From: Liolophura sinensis
Lineage: Eukaryota; Mollusca; Polyplacophora; Chitonida; Chitonidae
Direction of reading: 5' to 3'
Length of the DNA stretch: 64,000 nt
Assembly (NCBI RefSeq): GCF_032854445.1
Contig: NC_088301.1
Location: forward strand, 24,908,402-24,972,401
Shown: one piece after another, positions 61,301-64,000 of the stretch
Layout: the number at the start of each line of letters is the position of its first letter
Numbering within the stretch: the stretch's first letter is position 1
Program-made: the position numbers and the translations under genes
Notes under the pieces: generated by a model
What the model saw: the letters and a program-made list of their open reading frames with translations, nothing else
Told to the model about the DNA's origin: nothing
Database searches by the model: none

Positions 61301-63707
61301 TTAAAAAACGTTATAGTGAATGAGTGAGTCAGTGCTTGGGGGTTTAACGTCGTACTTAACAGTTTTTCAGTCATATGACGACGAAGGTGTCCTTAGAGTG
61401 TATGTAATGTGCCTCCTTGTTGCAGGACGGATTTCCACCGCCTTTTTATCTAGTGCTGCTTCACTGAGACGACTTACCGAAGGCAATCTGCTGGAGGCAT
61501 TATACTGATACGGGTCAACCAGTTGTTGCACTACCCCCTTCATGCTGAACGCCAAGCGAGGAAGTTATAACTTCCTCTTTTTTTAAGGTCTTAGGTGTGA
61601 CCCGACTCAGGATTGCCCCCCCCCCCCCCCCCCACCCCGACGCTCTACCAACTGTGCTATCGGGGCCCGTTAAATTGCGTTATAATGTTGCATTCAACAT
61701 CGGGAGAAGGCCTTCATTCTGCACGTCATTCTTCATTCAAACTTGGAAATCATAATAAGATTTCAATAATTTATTGTACTTTTAATTTGAACTCTTTTAT
61801 ACGTCATGTCATATTTTGTTGTTGAACTTCTTGTCACAGAGTGATTTCATTGTACCCGTTGAAGTCTACCCGATCAAATCGATGAAGTTTCCCTCAGTAT
61901 TATTGAAAGAAAAGTTCAGATCAGGACAAACAGGTGTCATGCTTGGTGTTGTTAGCGACAAGAAGACACAGTCTGCGTACATACACCTAATGCCGCCTCA
62001 CCAATACATGAAAAATTGATACGACATTAAAACCCATTCATGCATTCCAAACAAACAAACAGACACACCAAGTTACAGTGTGCTCTGGAGAATATATCCG
62101 TGATCAAATATCTGTGCGAATGATATTGTAACAATGTCACATCGTCATCCATGCTTCGCAACAATTTTTTTTTAAACTGTATGCGTGTTGTGTTTCAGTG
62201 GATAGCTGCAGACCGTATTTGTCAACGCCCGTGTCCGGATGTAATGACTATATCAACGCCGTATTTCTTCCGGTAAATCATCACAAAATATGACTTCTAC
62301 ATTTACATCGGCCATCCCAATTTACCGATCACTGCCGTCATGTGCGTTGTCAACCGTATGTTGACGGCAAAACGCGATTCCTATTCCTATTAAAATGTGC
62401 ATGCAATAGGCGCAGGCTAAAGGGGTATGTGACGTCATGGTATCCCACGGCAGAATACAGCACGTTACACAAGTTTATTTCTCAAGAGAGAGAGGCACTG
62501 CCCAAACGCCTTAAAGAATTTTTAGCTGTTGTTGTATGAGTTTTGAGCCTTTTTTTTCTTAATGTATTAAACTCGTAGCTAAATCTACTTACGCCCAGGT
62601 TAAAATAAGTGATGAGTTCAAGTCCAGCTCATGCTGGCTTCTTCTCATGTCGCATACGTCTTCTAGCAACCTGCAAATGGTCGTGGGTTTGGCACGATCT
62701 CTGCCTTTTTCCTCCAACCATAATGCTGTCTGCCTTCGTATAAATGGACTGTTCTTGAATTCGGCGTAAAGCATCAATCAAGTAAATAAATAAATTAAAC
62801 TAGTGCCGATGGTAAGCCTAGCTGTTGGTTTCTGTGAAGTAAACATTGTGCACAAGCATTGGCAGTAACACTTGCAGCGTAGCCCTGAGTACTTGTACAT
62901 GCGAGCCCTGCACAGATTAAAGTTTGACTGGTAACACGCTTGATGGACATGTATTTGTCGATCGGTCAATTATGGTAAGGATTTGATATCGTCGTTTGCT
63001 ATGTTATTTGCCATTGGTAGATTTATTTATTTAATGGGTGTTTTACACCGTACCCAAGAATATTTCACTTATACGACGGCGGACCATTGCTAGACGGATT
63101 CCGAAATGGAAAGGAATGAAATGGTTGGATGTCCCCTGGAGTCAAGCTTATATATTCAAGTTTGTATTACTGACGTCATTCTATTGCAGCTGTCAGAGTT
63201 AGTATCTTCTGTTTCAATCCATCCTGTTCTTCGGCGCATTTTGTTATGCTTTGAGTGCTTGAATTGTACCCGATCAAATAGCTTAAGTTTTGCTTAGTAT
63301 CACTGAAAGAAAAGTTCAGTGGGCTGTTTCTCAAAAATGTCTTAACTTTACGGCGGCATACGGTATTTACAACTAAATTCCCTTTCCAAGCCCGGATGAT
63401 GATAAGGTGTAAGATATCTAAAACCGCTTTTCCTCTCTCCTTGTGAAGTATTGCTGAAAATTCTTCTTTCTATTGAAACTATAGAATTTATGACCGATAA
63501 CACGTTTTGTATGTAATAAACAGTTCTAGTTTTTTCACTCTTATTGTTTTTTGTATTTCTGTGTTATAAAAGGGATATAAAAGAAAGAGGGGTTTTATTC
63601 TAACCCAGACGCCTCTACCGAACACGGTCGTCGACTTTTGGCGCCTGGTTCAGGATCACGACGTCAGAACCATCATCATGTTAGACCACGAGAGTACAGG
63701 GGATAAG
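24216..63707 (+). CDS. Receptor-type protein tyrosine phosphatase with EGF-like and F-type-lectin ectodomain; partial at 3' end
   Basis: Twenty-five coding exons give about 1050 residues before the window ends inside the second phosphatase domain. Order: signal peptide (1-26), EGF-like (27-71), F-type lectin (72-209), seven EGF-like modules (210-542), transmembrane helix (about 549-573), basic juxtamembrane, PTP D1 (about 640-930), start of PTP D2. D1 keeps the [25 protein letters not shown] and QT.EQY.F motifs, so it should dephosphorylate phosphotyrosine on the cytoplasmic side; the ectodomain should bind glycan or protein ligands. All ectodomain introns are phase 1, the classic exon-shuffling pattern. 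Bivalves are known for expanded receptor-PTP families of this kind. Exon 17 is one base short, which would break the frame under standard splicing. Exact orthology to a vertebrate PTPR gene cannot be given. Confidence 0.93.
24676..24762. repeat. (TA)n microsatellite
   Basis: Over 35 TA units with one TACA interruption, in RPTP intron 1. Confidence 0.97.
24763..25876 (+). other. RPTP intron 1, first part; SINE-2 scrap only
   Basis: Apart from a SINE-2 3'-end scrap at 25414-25455 (GTCGTCATATGACTGAAAAG) nothing is recognised. Short open frames have no domain. Confidence 0.5.
25877..26132 (+). mobile_element. SINE-1, full-length copy with tRNA head
   Basis: Complete structure: head GGGGCCTCCATGGCTCAGTT with the A box (TGGCTCAGTTGGTTAGCGC), the B-box region (GAGTTCAAGTTC), middle block CAGCAACCTGCGGATGGTC, block CACCATAATGCTGGCCGCCG, 3' block TTGGGTACGGCGTAAAACAC, and an AAAT tail. 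This copy defines the family used throughout the window. The head resembles a tRNA gene but is not one. Confidence 0.92.
26133..26710 (+). other. RPTP intron 1; nothing recognised
   Basis: AT-rich intron sequence without a supported feature. Confidence 0.5.
26715..26825. repeat. GC-rich palindromic segment (CGATGG/CCATCG words)
   Basis: CCATCGCCCGGCGATGG is a 17-base palindrome, followed by GCGATGGC, GGGCCATCACCGGGCGATGA and CGATGGCCCGGTGG. The word CGATGG or its complement occurs about seven times in 90 bp. It is likely a short mobile element or a strong hairpin. Confidence 0.5.
26920..27190 (+). repeat. Array 3, outer copies
   Basis: Three diverged units of the same 87-bp repeat as at 29041-32220 (TTTCAGGTCAATGTTCT, TTTCAATCCAGTGTGCTGCG, TTTCAGGCCGGTGTTCTG). 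They are cut off from the main block by an LTR-element fossil. Confidence 0.8.
27190..29040 (-). mobile_element. Ty3/Gypsy LTR retrotransposon fossil, partial, nested in array 3
   Basis: Minus-strand remnants of a pol region in the expected order: reverse transcriptase C-terminal part (about 28990-28610), RNase H (about 28620-28430), integrase zinc-binding and core start (about 28210-27800). Then follow a polypurine tract (27331-27345) and a piece of 3' LTR. Gag, protease and the 5' LTR are absent. It is broken, with several breaks, and looks moderately old. Array 3 units lie directly on both sides, so it inserted into the array after the array had formed. Confidence 0.85.
29041..32220 (+). 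repeat. Array 3: tandem copies of the acceptor and 5' end of RPTP exon 2
   Basis: Unit 87 bp (29 codons, sometimes 88), about 33 copies. Each has TTTCAGGCCAGTGTTCT, then either GTAGATATGTATGG or AGGGATACATATGA, then ACTAATGC or ACTGATGC, TATATCTCTCACTGTG, and GACTAGGTGTTGTTTCAAG. The genuine exon 2 reads TTTCAG|GCCAGTGTTCTG, AAAACAAGTACGGACCAG, ..CTATGACTGTCACTGTG; identity to a type-A unit is about 42 of 55 bases. In the exon frame the copies hold TAA or TGA, so they could not be used as exons. Two unit types alternate, which suggests higher-order amplification. The last copies (32000-32220) are strongly diverged. Repeated peptide frames such as [12 protein letters not shown] are by-products. 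Confidence 0.9.
32340..32662 (+). repeat. Dispersed repeat copies plus short tandem
   Basis: Contains TATTTACATGAACAGTTAGA and TATCACACTATCGTCG, a family also seen at 58158-58200, 59295-59445 and, reversed, near 44590 and 56635. At 32484-32600 a tandem of about 30 bp (CATTGTGTCACTTTTGCAAC) occurs four times. Confidence 0.65.
32835..32908 (+). mobile_element. SINE-3-like repeat tail
   Basis: AGTATTGCCGAAATGACATTAAGCCATAATCATTC matches (split over blocks) the stretch at 46060-46125 with GCAATACTGTCGATGTGGCG and TTAAGCCATAATCATTCA. It lies directly upstream of RPTP exon 2. Confidence 0.65.
32930..33064 (+). CDS. RPTP exon 2: EGF-like module 1 (source of array 3)
   Basis: 135 nt, phase 1-1, between TTTCAG and C|GTGAGT. 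It encodes [38 protein letters not shown] and DGPSCQR, a laminin/MEGF-type EGF module with eight cysteines. Confidence 0.92.
33065..34000 (+). other. RPTP intron 2; nothing recognised
   Basis: Includes a C-run at 33162-33176 and T-runs near 33310; no gene or clear repeat. Confidence 0.5.
34001..34207 (+). CDS. RPTP exon 3: F-type lectin domain, first half
   Basis: 207 nt, phase 1-1. It encodes [20 protein letters not shown] then [28 protein letters not shown] and [12 protein letters not shown]. The NVAL..TRQSS, AVDG, CTHT and W.V.L motifs are hallmarks of the fucolectin/tachylectin-4 (F-type lectin) fold. Confidence 0.9.
34208..35099 (+). other. RPTP intron 3, first part; short tandem repeat
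   Basis: At 34225-34345 a repeat of about 33 bp containing ACGGAAAGAATTGCA occurs about four times. The rest shows nothing recognisable. Confidence 0.55.
35100..35257. mobile_element. MITE, 158 bp, with 19-bp perfect inverted ends
   Basis: Left end TGCAAAGGGAAGTAAATCT is repeated in inverse at 35239-35257. No coding capacity. The AAAGGGAAGTAA/AAAGGGAGGTAA type of end is common in molluscan DNA; a related GGGAAGTAA motif lies at 47918-47930. Confidence 0.8.
35575..35781 (+). CDS. RPTP exon 4: F-type lectin domain, second half
   Basis: 207 nt, phase 1-1. It encodes [50 protein letters not shown] and [12 protein letters not shown], the end of the lectin fold. Fucose-binding members normally have an R-x-D motif before ERL; here the junction reads NRYRYEGRL, so the Asp is missing and sugar binding may be altered or lost. 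Confidence 0.9.
36174..36269 (+). CDS. RPTP exon 5: EGF-like module 2 (short)
   Basis: 96 nt, phase 1-1, acceptor CCTGACAG, donor G|GTGAAC (weak). It encodes [15 protein letters not shown] then [15 protein letters not shown], shorter than the other EGF exons. Confidence 0.83.
36712..36855 (-). mobile_element. SINE-1 copy, internally deleted
   Basis: ATTTATTTATTTGATTGGTG tail, complement of the TACGGCGTAAAACACC and TATACGACGGCGG blocks, then directly the CCCACGACCATCCGCAGGTT block. Confidence 0.85.
36905..36995 (+). repeat. Direct repeat, left copy (pairs with 38590-38690)
   Basis: TAGACACAAAATACAGTGCC, GTATACAAAAGCTGCTGTGA and CTTTACTGGTCGGCTGTCTT recur at 38590-38690 in the same orientation with about 85 percent identity. 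The 1.6 kb between the copies has no recognisable coding content. Confidence 0.65.
37084..37262 (+). repeat. Minisatellite, 43-44 bp unit, four copies
   Basis: Unit contains ACCAGGCAATGCACATGGTT then ATCCCCATAAGGTATAAGGT. It lies between the two direct repeats in RPTP intron 5. Confidence 0.9.
37263..38500 (+). other. RPTP intron 5, middle; nothing recognised
   Basis: AT-rich; a C-run at 38406-38417. No supported gene. Confidence 0.5.
38503..38580 (+). mobile_element. SINE-2 3'-end fragment
   Basis: GTCGTCGTAATATGACTGAA then AAATTGTTAAGAACGACGTT, AAACCCCAGGCACTCACTCA, matching the end of the full SINE-2 copies. Confidence 0.75.
38590..38690 (+). repeat. Direct repeat, right copy (pairs with 36905-36995)
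   Basis: See the left copy; differences are scattered substitutions and short gaps. Confidence 0.65.
39040..39092. repeat. Minisatellite, 15-bp unit, about 3.5 copies
   Basis: GACACTTACGTTTCT repeated perfectly. The NVSVR peptide frame on the minus strand is a by-product. Confidence 0.93.
39485..39634 (+). CDS. RPTP exon 6: EGF-like module 3
   Basis: 150 nt, phase 1-1, acceptor TTCTTTGACAG, donor G|GTATGT. It encodes [18 protein letters not shown] then [11 protein letters not shown] and [15 protein letters not shown]. Confidence 0.92.
40285..40349. repeat. (TA)n microsatellite
   Basis: About 32 TA units in RPTP intron 6. Confidence 0.97.
40621..40767 (+). CDS. RPTP exon 7: EGF-like module 4
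   Basis: 147 nt, phase 1-1, acceptor CTCTGTTAAG, donor G|GTGAGT. It encodes [20 protein letters not shown] and [15 protein letters not shown] (here RCKAGYSG after GQ). Confidence 0.92.
40768..42778 (+). other. RPTP intron 7, first part; nothing recognised
   Basis: Two kilobases of AT-rich intron with no gene; the 63-65 codon open frames show no domain. Confidence 0.5.
42779..42906. mobile_element. MITE-like element with GGGGCC..TTCATGAAGC ends
   Basis: Starts GGGGCCAGTTTCATGAAGCT and ends with the imperfect complement GCTTCATGAATTCGGCCCC, 128 bp in all, with inner words CTTAGCTAAG. No coding capacity. Confidence 0.7.
43020..43112 (+). mobile_element. SINE-2 3'-end fragment
   Basis: CGAAGTCGTATGACTGAAAA then ATTGTTAAGTACGACGGAAA, with CATTCATT at the end. 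Confidence 0.72.
43158..43379 (+). mobile_element. SINE-1 copy, nearly full length
   Basis: Begins inside the A box (GTTGGTTAGCGCGC), lacks the ATGATCCAGGAGCC section, keeps the B-box region (TCTGAGTTCAAATCC), all body blocks, CTTGAATACGGCGTATAACA and the AAATA tail. Confidence 0.88.
43598..43770 (-). mobile_element. SINE-1 copy, 5' truncated
   Basis: TTTATTTATTTGATTGGTGT tail, then the complement of the 3' and middle blocks to GAGAGGAAGCCAGC. Confidence 0.88.
44185..44337 (+). CDS. RPTP exon 8: EGF-like module 5
   Basis: 153 nt, phase 1-1, acceptor ATTTTTCAG, donor A|GTAAGC. It encodes [31 protein letters not shown] and [13 protein letters not shown]. Confidence 0.93.
44754..44975. mobile_element. 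MITE with about 40-bp inverted ends
   Basis: Left arm GGGATCACGAAACGATCTTA, GACTTAAGTCAAAATTTCAA; right arm complement GGGATCACGAAGCAATCTTA, GACTTTAGTCAAAGTTTCAA. CAGGCCCTGGG occurs at both outer borders and may be the target duplication. No coding capacity. A reversed piece of the ACAGTGTGATGG dispersed repeat lies just upstream at 44588-44645. Confidence 0.78.
44976..45649 (+). other. RPTP intron 8; nothing recognised
   Basis: AT-rich intron sequence, no supported gene or repeat. Confidence 0.5.
45650..45785 (-). mobile_element. SINE-1 copy with internal deletion
   Basis: 3' tail and TATACGACG block, then a jump to GAGAGGCTTCTGGGTCATTG near the tRNA head and CTAGCGTGCTAACC; the body between is gone. 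Confidence 0.82.
45955..46127 (+). mobile_element. SINE-3-like dispersed repeat
   Basis: Blocks TTTATTTGATGTTCTCATTA, CATCGAAGACCACTTATTGT and GATGTGGCGTTAAGCCATAA are shared with 22010-22245 and 32835-32908. A G-run lies before it at 45893-45909. Confidence 0.65.
46181..46336 (+). CDS. RPTP exon 9: EGF-like module 6
   Basis: 156 nt, phase 1-1, acceptor CATCTTTAAG, donor G|GTTTGT. It encodes [31 protein letters not shown] and [14 protein letters not shown]. Confidence 0.9.
46634..46792 (+). CDS. RPTP exon 10: EGF-like module 7
   Basis: 159 nt, phase 1-1, acceptor ATTTTACAG, donor C|GTAAGT. It encodes [31 protein letters not shown] and [16 protein letters not shown]. Confidence 0.93.
46793..47560 (+). 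other. RPTP intron 10; nothing recognised
   Basis: T-rich intron, no supported feature. Confidence 0.5.
47561..47698 (+). CDS. RPTP exon 11: EGF-like module 8
   Basis: 138 nt, phase 1-1, acceptor TTTTCTTCTAG, donor G|GTATCT. It encodes [33 protein letters not shown] and [10 protein letters not shown], the last module before the membrane. Confidence 0.93.
48100..49235 (+). repeat. Array 5: tandem repeat of 79-110 bp in the intron before the transmembrane exon
   Basis: About eleven units; the best-preserved (48600-49050) are about 79 bp with GTTTTTCATCCCTTCCTGAA, AACAGAGGCTGTTTGTTTCT and CCTAAAGGGGAATGATATTT. Outer units are longer and more diverged. The CTTCCTGAAAACAG part resembles an acceptor, but I could not match the unit to a flanking exon, so it is kept apart from arrays 1-4. 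Confidence 0.88.
49325..49418 (+). CDS. RPTP exon 12: transmembrane helix
   Basis: 94 nt, phase 1 to 2, acceptor after a long T tract and GCAG. It encodes [20 protein letters not shown] then [11 protein letters not shown], a single Gly/Val-rich membrane-spanning helix, followed by Arg. Confidence 0.93.
49419..50733 (+). other. RPTP intron 12; nothing recognised
   Basis: No gene or clear repeat; a C-rich stretch near 50330-50390 and CCCCCCACCCCC at 50515-50526. Confidence 0.5.
50734..50840 (+). CDS. RPTP exon 13: juxtamembrane, basic
   Basis: 107 nt, phase 2 to 1. It encodes [16 protein letters not shown], then [19 protein letters not shown]. The Arg cluster after the helix is a stop-transfer signal. 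Confidence 0.88.
50873..51003 (+). repeat. Minisatellite, 44-bp unit, three copies
   Basis: GATGAAAACATAAAATGAAG then TAGGCGTATAAGTGTTTAAG repeated almost perfectly, just after exon 13. Confidence 0.95.
51443..51594 (+). CDS. RPTP exon 14: juxtamembrane to PTP D1 lead-in
   Basis: 152 nt, phase 1 to 0, acceptor TTTATTGCCAG, donor GCG|GTAAAC. It encodes [20 protein letters not shown] and the [20 protein letters not shown] helix that precedes the phosphatase core. YVNQ and TYEN could be tyrosine motifs, which is inference. Confidence 0.9.
52024..52111 (+). CDS. RPTP exon 15: PTP D1 start
   Basis: 88 nt, the usual size of this exon in receptor PTPs, phase 0 to 1. It encodes [20 protein letters not shown] then KSRYKDLVA, the pTyr-recognition loop region (canonical KNRY; here KSRY). 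Confidence 0.93.
52112..53518 (+). other. RPTP intron 15; short tandem only
   Basis: An AAATAAATC-type low-complexity run at 53262-53345; otherwise no recognised feature. Confidence 0.55.
53519..53595 (+). CDS. RPTP exon 16: PTP D1, DYINASYI segment
   Basis: 77 nt, again the usual size, phase 1 to 0, acceptor TTTTTTTCAG, donor GAC|GTAGAT. It encodes [20 protein letters not shown] then NASYID. Confidence 0.93.
53700..54800 (+). repeat. Array 6: tandem repeat of about 55-58 bp
   Basis: Roughly 17 units of CTTATTTAAGCTTACCTTAT then CTTAGCCCTTATTCTACGCC and TATACCCTGTCTTTCCC, interrupted by unique sequence at 54200-54400. On the minus strand each unit contains AAGATAAG|GTAAGC, a donor-like string, but no matching exon was found. 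The [12 protein letters not shown] peptide frame is a by-product. Confidence 0.9.
54990..55025 (+). CDS. RPTP exon 17: short PTP D1 exon, 36 nt where 37 is expected
   Basis: Between TTCCCTTCAG and G|GTAAAT. The first half reads GYKKPK in the frame set by exon 16. The second half reads EYIASQ in the frame needed by exon 18, so one base is missing around AAAGAATAC. The sister exons are 88, 77, 98 and 136 nt, as usual for receptor PTPs, where this exon is 37 nt. Possible causes: a real frameshift, an assembly error, or use of non-canonical intron borders shifted by one base, which would give [14 protein letters not shown]. Confidence 0.85.
55375..55545 (+). mobile_element. SINE related to SINE-1 by its 3' end only
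   Basis: Ends TTCTTGAGTATGGCGTTAAA, like SINE-1, after ACCGCCGTCATATCAGTGAC. The 5' part (GTCTTCGAATCCAGCTCTCG, CCGGACACTCCGGTCCCC) differs from SINE-1. It looks like a separate family sharing a tail. Confidence 0.6.
55640..55737 (+). CDS. RPTP exon 18: PTP D1
   Basis: 98 nt, the usual size, phase 1 to 0, acceptor GTCTCCACAG, donor AAA|GTAAAT. It encodes [20 protein letters not shown] then [13 protein letters not shown]. Confidence 0.94.
55907..56303 (+). other. Coding-like segments inside RPTP intron 18, unidentified
   Basis: Two stretches read like protein: [20 protein letters not shown] then [15 protein letters not shown] and a stop (to about 56045), and [20 protein letters not shown] then [23 protein letters not shown] and a stop (56168-56297). 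Both are more GC-rich than the surrounding intron and lie in the gene's orientation. No family is recognised and there is no start codon. They may be exons of an inserted or overlapping gene, or chance. Confidence 0.3.
56469..56594 (+). CDS. RPTP exon 19: PTP D1
   Basis: 126 nt, phase 0-0. It encodes [20 protein letters not shown] then [23 protein letters not shown] is a conserved receptor-PTP motif. Confidence 0.94.
57207..57358 (+). CDS. RPTP exon 20: PTP D1, WPD loop
   Basis: 152 nt, phase 0 to 2. It encodes [20 protein letters not shown] and later LPGPIVVHC. The general-acid Asp of WPD is present. Confidence 0.96.
57359..57991 (+). other. RPTP intron 20; nothing recognised
   Basis: No supported feature; the plus open frame ending in exon 21 merely runs into the intron. 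Confidence 0.5.
57992..58127 (+). CDS. RPTP exon 21: PTP D1, catalytic signature
   Basis: 136 nt, the usual size, phase 2 to 0. With the codon split from exon 20 it completes [12 protein letters not shown] (catalytic Cys and Arg present), then [19 protein letters not shown] and [11 protein letters not shown], the Q-loop. D1 is thus catalytically complete apart from the exon 17 question. Confidence 0.97.
58158..58200 (+). repeat. Fragment of the ACATGAACAGTTAGAAT dispersed repeat
   Basis: TATTTACATGAACAGTTAGA matches 32350-32372 and 59305-59330. Confidence 0.6.
58330..58500 (+). repeat. Dispersed repeat, intact relative of 8866-9014
   Basis: Blocks AGCTTATATA, CGATTCCGGCATAATGCTTA and CGATGCATGCGCGTTAGATT match the reverse complement of 8866-9014. 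The GC-rich stretch that follows to about 58970 may belong to the same element. Confidence 0.65.
59295..59445 (+). repeat. Dispersed repeat, longest copy
   Basis: From AGCATTTACATGAACAGTTA to CAGTTATCACACTGTCGTCG. The far end appears reversed at 44588-44645 and 56635-56695 (GCGACGACAGTGTG). Confidence 0.6.
59785..59935 (+). mobile_element. SINE-1 copy, 5' truncated
   Basis: TGGCCGTACGTGTGAAGGTC, CAGCAGCCTTTGGATGGTTG, CTCTGCCCGGTTTCCTCCCA, then TTCTTGAGTACGGCGTAAAA and an AAATAA tail; the CGCCGTCGTATAAG section is lost. Confidence 0.87.
60114..60263 (+). CDS. RPTP exon 22: end of PTP D1
   Basis: 150 nt, phase 0-0. It encodes [20 protein letters not shown] then [20 protein letters not shown] and FE. 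EQY.F completes the QT..QY.F motif. Confidence 0.95.
60630..60729 (+). CDS. RPTP exon 23: D1-D2 linker
   Basis: 100 nt, phase 0 to 1. It encodes [20 protein letters not shown] then [17 protein letters not shown] opens the second phosphatase domain. Confidence 0.92.
60730..61317 (+). other. RPTP intron 23, first part; nothing recognised
   Basis: Includes the short inverted words CATGTGTTTCCATGGCA and TGGAAACACATG (60921-61026), which could form a hairpin; no gene. Confidence 0.5.
61318..61675 (-). mobile_element. SINE-2, near full length
   Basis: tRNA-like head on the minus strand (GGGCCCCGATAGCACAGTTG), a G/C homopolymer in place of part of the head-body joint, then the same body as 5652-6019 and TCATATGACTGAAAAACTGT at the 3' end. 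CGTTATA at both sides (61309-61315, 61678-61684) may be the target duplication. Confidence 0.88.
62199..62272 (+). CDS. RPTP exon 24: PTP D2
   Basis: 74 nt, phase 1 to 0, acceptor TTGTGTTTCAG, donor CCG|GTAAAT. It encodes [20 protein letters not shown] then AVFLP, matching the [12 protein letters not shown] segment of receptor-PTP D2 domains. Confidence 0.9.
62610..62800 (+). mobile_element. SINE-1 copy, diverged, 5' truncated
   Basis: GTGATGAGTTCAAGTCCAGC, then AGCAACCTGCAAATGGTCGT, CCATAATGCTGTCTGCCTTC, TTCTTGAATTCGGCGTAAAG and an AAATAAAT tail. Confidence 0.83.
63018..63095 (-). mobile_element. SINE-1 3' tail
   Basis: GATTTATTTATTTAATGGGT tail, ACACCGTACCCAAGAATATT, TCACTTATACGACGGCGGAC. 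Confidence 0.8.
63245..63320 (+). repeat. Partial duplicate of 61859-61925
   Basis: ACCCGATCAAATAGCTTAAG and ACTGAAAGAAAAGTTCAG match TACCCGATCAAATCGATGAAG (split) and ATTGAAAGAAAAGTTCAG in RPTP intron 23. The older copy lies in an open frame (61816-62019) with no known domain. Confidence 0.55.
63573..63707 (+). CDS. RPTP exon 25: PTP D2 (source of array 4)
   Basis: 135 nt, phase 0-0, acceptor TTATAAAAG, donor AAG|GTTGGT. It encodes [20 protein letters not shown] then [20 protein letters not shown] and STGDK, typical D2. The gene continues past the window; whether D2 is active cannot be seen. Confidence 0.93.
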
Positions 63708-64000
63708 GTTGGTAGATTGCATGTCATGTGTACAAGCTGGGTTGAACACATTACAATTAGATCCTGTGAATACAAGAGATAAAGTAGGTAGACTGTCAAA
63801 CCGACAGTGTCAGGCTGAGCCAGTACAGAGGATAAGGTAAGGAGGCTGTCATACCGACAGCCTGTTCTGATCGTGGTAGACTGAGTGAATACAGAGCATA
63901 AGGTAAAGAGACTGTCATACCGACAAACCATTCGGATCGTGTTAGGCTGAGCCAAATTAGAGGATAAGGTAAAGAGACGGCCAAACCAAGAAGCCATTCT
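63708..64000 (+). repeat. Array 4: tandem copies of the 3' end and donor of RPTP exon 25, running off the window
   Basis: Donor-like sites recur at 63784 (ATAAA|GTAGGT), 63837 (ATAAG|GTAAGG), 63903 (ATAAG|GTAAAG) and 63969 (ATAAG|GTAAAG); the later spacing is 66 bp. Each is preceded by a relative of the exon end: AACCATTCGGATCGTGTTAG, GCTGAGCCAAATTAGAGGAT against the exon's GAACCATCATCATGTTAGAC, CACGAGAGTACAGGGGAT. It is followed by a relative of the intron start (AGAGACTGTCAT against TAGATTGCATGTCAT). Several copies have better donors than the genuine GTTGGT. Confidence 0.85.

Overview
The window is eukaryotic, AT-rich and dominated by introns and repeats. Many copies of two tRNA-derived SINE families, MITEs, a LINE of the I group, an LTR-element fossil, and a receptor tyrosine phosphatase with EGF and F-type-lectin modules point to a mollusc, most likely a bivalve. 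The species cannot be fixed from the sequence alone.

Layout. Positions 2224-7212 (minus strand) hold four coding exons of a homologue of the vertebrate gene C8orf76, a TPR-like helical protein; its 3' exons were not found in positions 1-2223. Positions 7213-24215 hold no complete gene that I can recognise. They contain a broken histone H4 copy with its 3' stem-loop (10155-10518), a decayed I-group LINE (about 10745-14280), a Harbinger-type MITE (9015-9595), a coding-like fragment (15667-15950) and several short elements crowded with a repeated word. From 24216 to the window end (plus strand) runs one large gene for a receptor-type protein tyrosine phosphatase. It has a signal-peptide exon, one EGF-like exon, an F-type-lectin (fucolectin-like) domain over two exons, seven more EGF-like exons, a transmembrane exon, a complete first phosphatase domain (WPDHG loop and [12 protein letters not shown] signature both present), and the start of a second phosphatase domain that continues past the window. 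All extracellular exons are phase 1-1.

Most striking observation. Four tandem arrays in the introns of these two unrelated genes are built from copies of an exon edge of the same gene, splice site included: (1) about 24 copies of the 3' end and splice donor of C8orf76 exon 2 (58-bp unit); (2) seven copies of the acceptor and 5' end of C8orf76 exon 4 (78-bp unit, of which the nearest three would add 26, 52 or 78 residues in frame); (3) more than 30 copies of the acceptor and 5' end of the first EGF exon of the phosphatase (87-bp unit); (4) at least four copies of the donor end of a phosphatase D2 exon (about 66-bp unit, running off the window end). In arrays 1, 2 and 4 the genuine splice site is the terminal copy. 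SINEs and an LTR-element fossil have later inserted into arrays 1 and 3. I know of no named class for such exon-edge arrays, and this is the part of the window most worth a second look.

A second notable point is that one phosphatase D1 exon is 36 nt where its neighbours (88, 77, 98, 136 nt) follow the usual receptor-PTP exon sizes and 37 nt is expected. The gene may therefore carry a frameshift, use unusual splice borders, or contain an assembly error.
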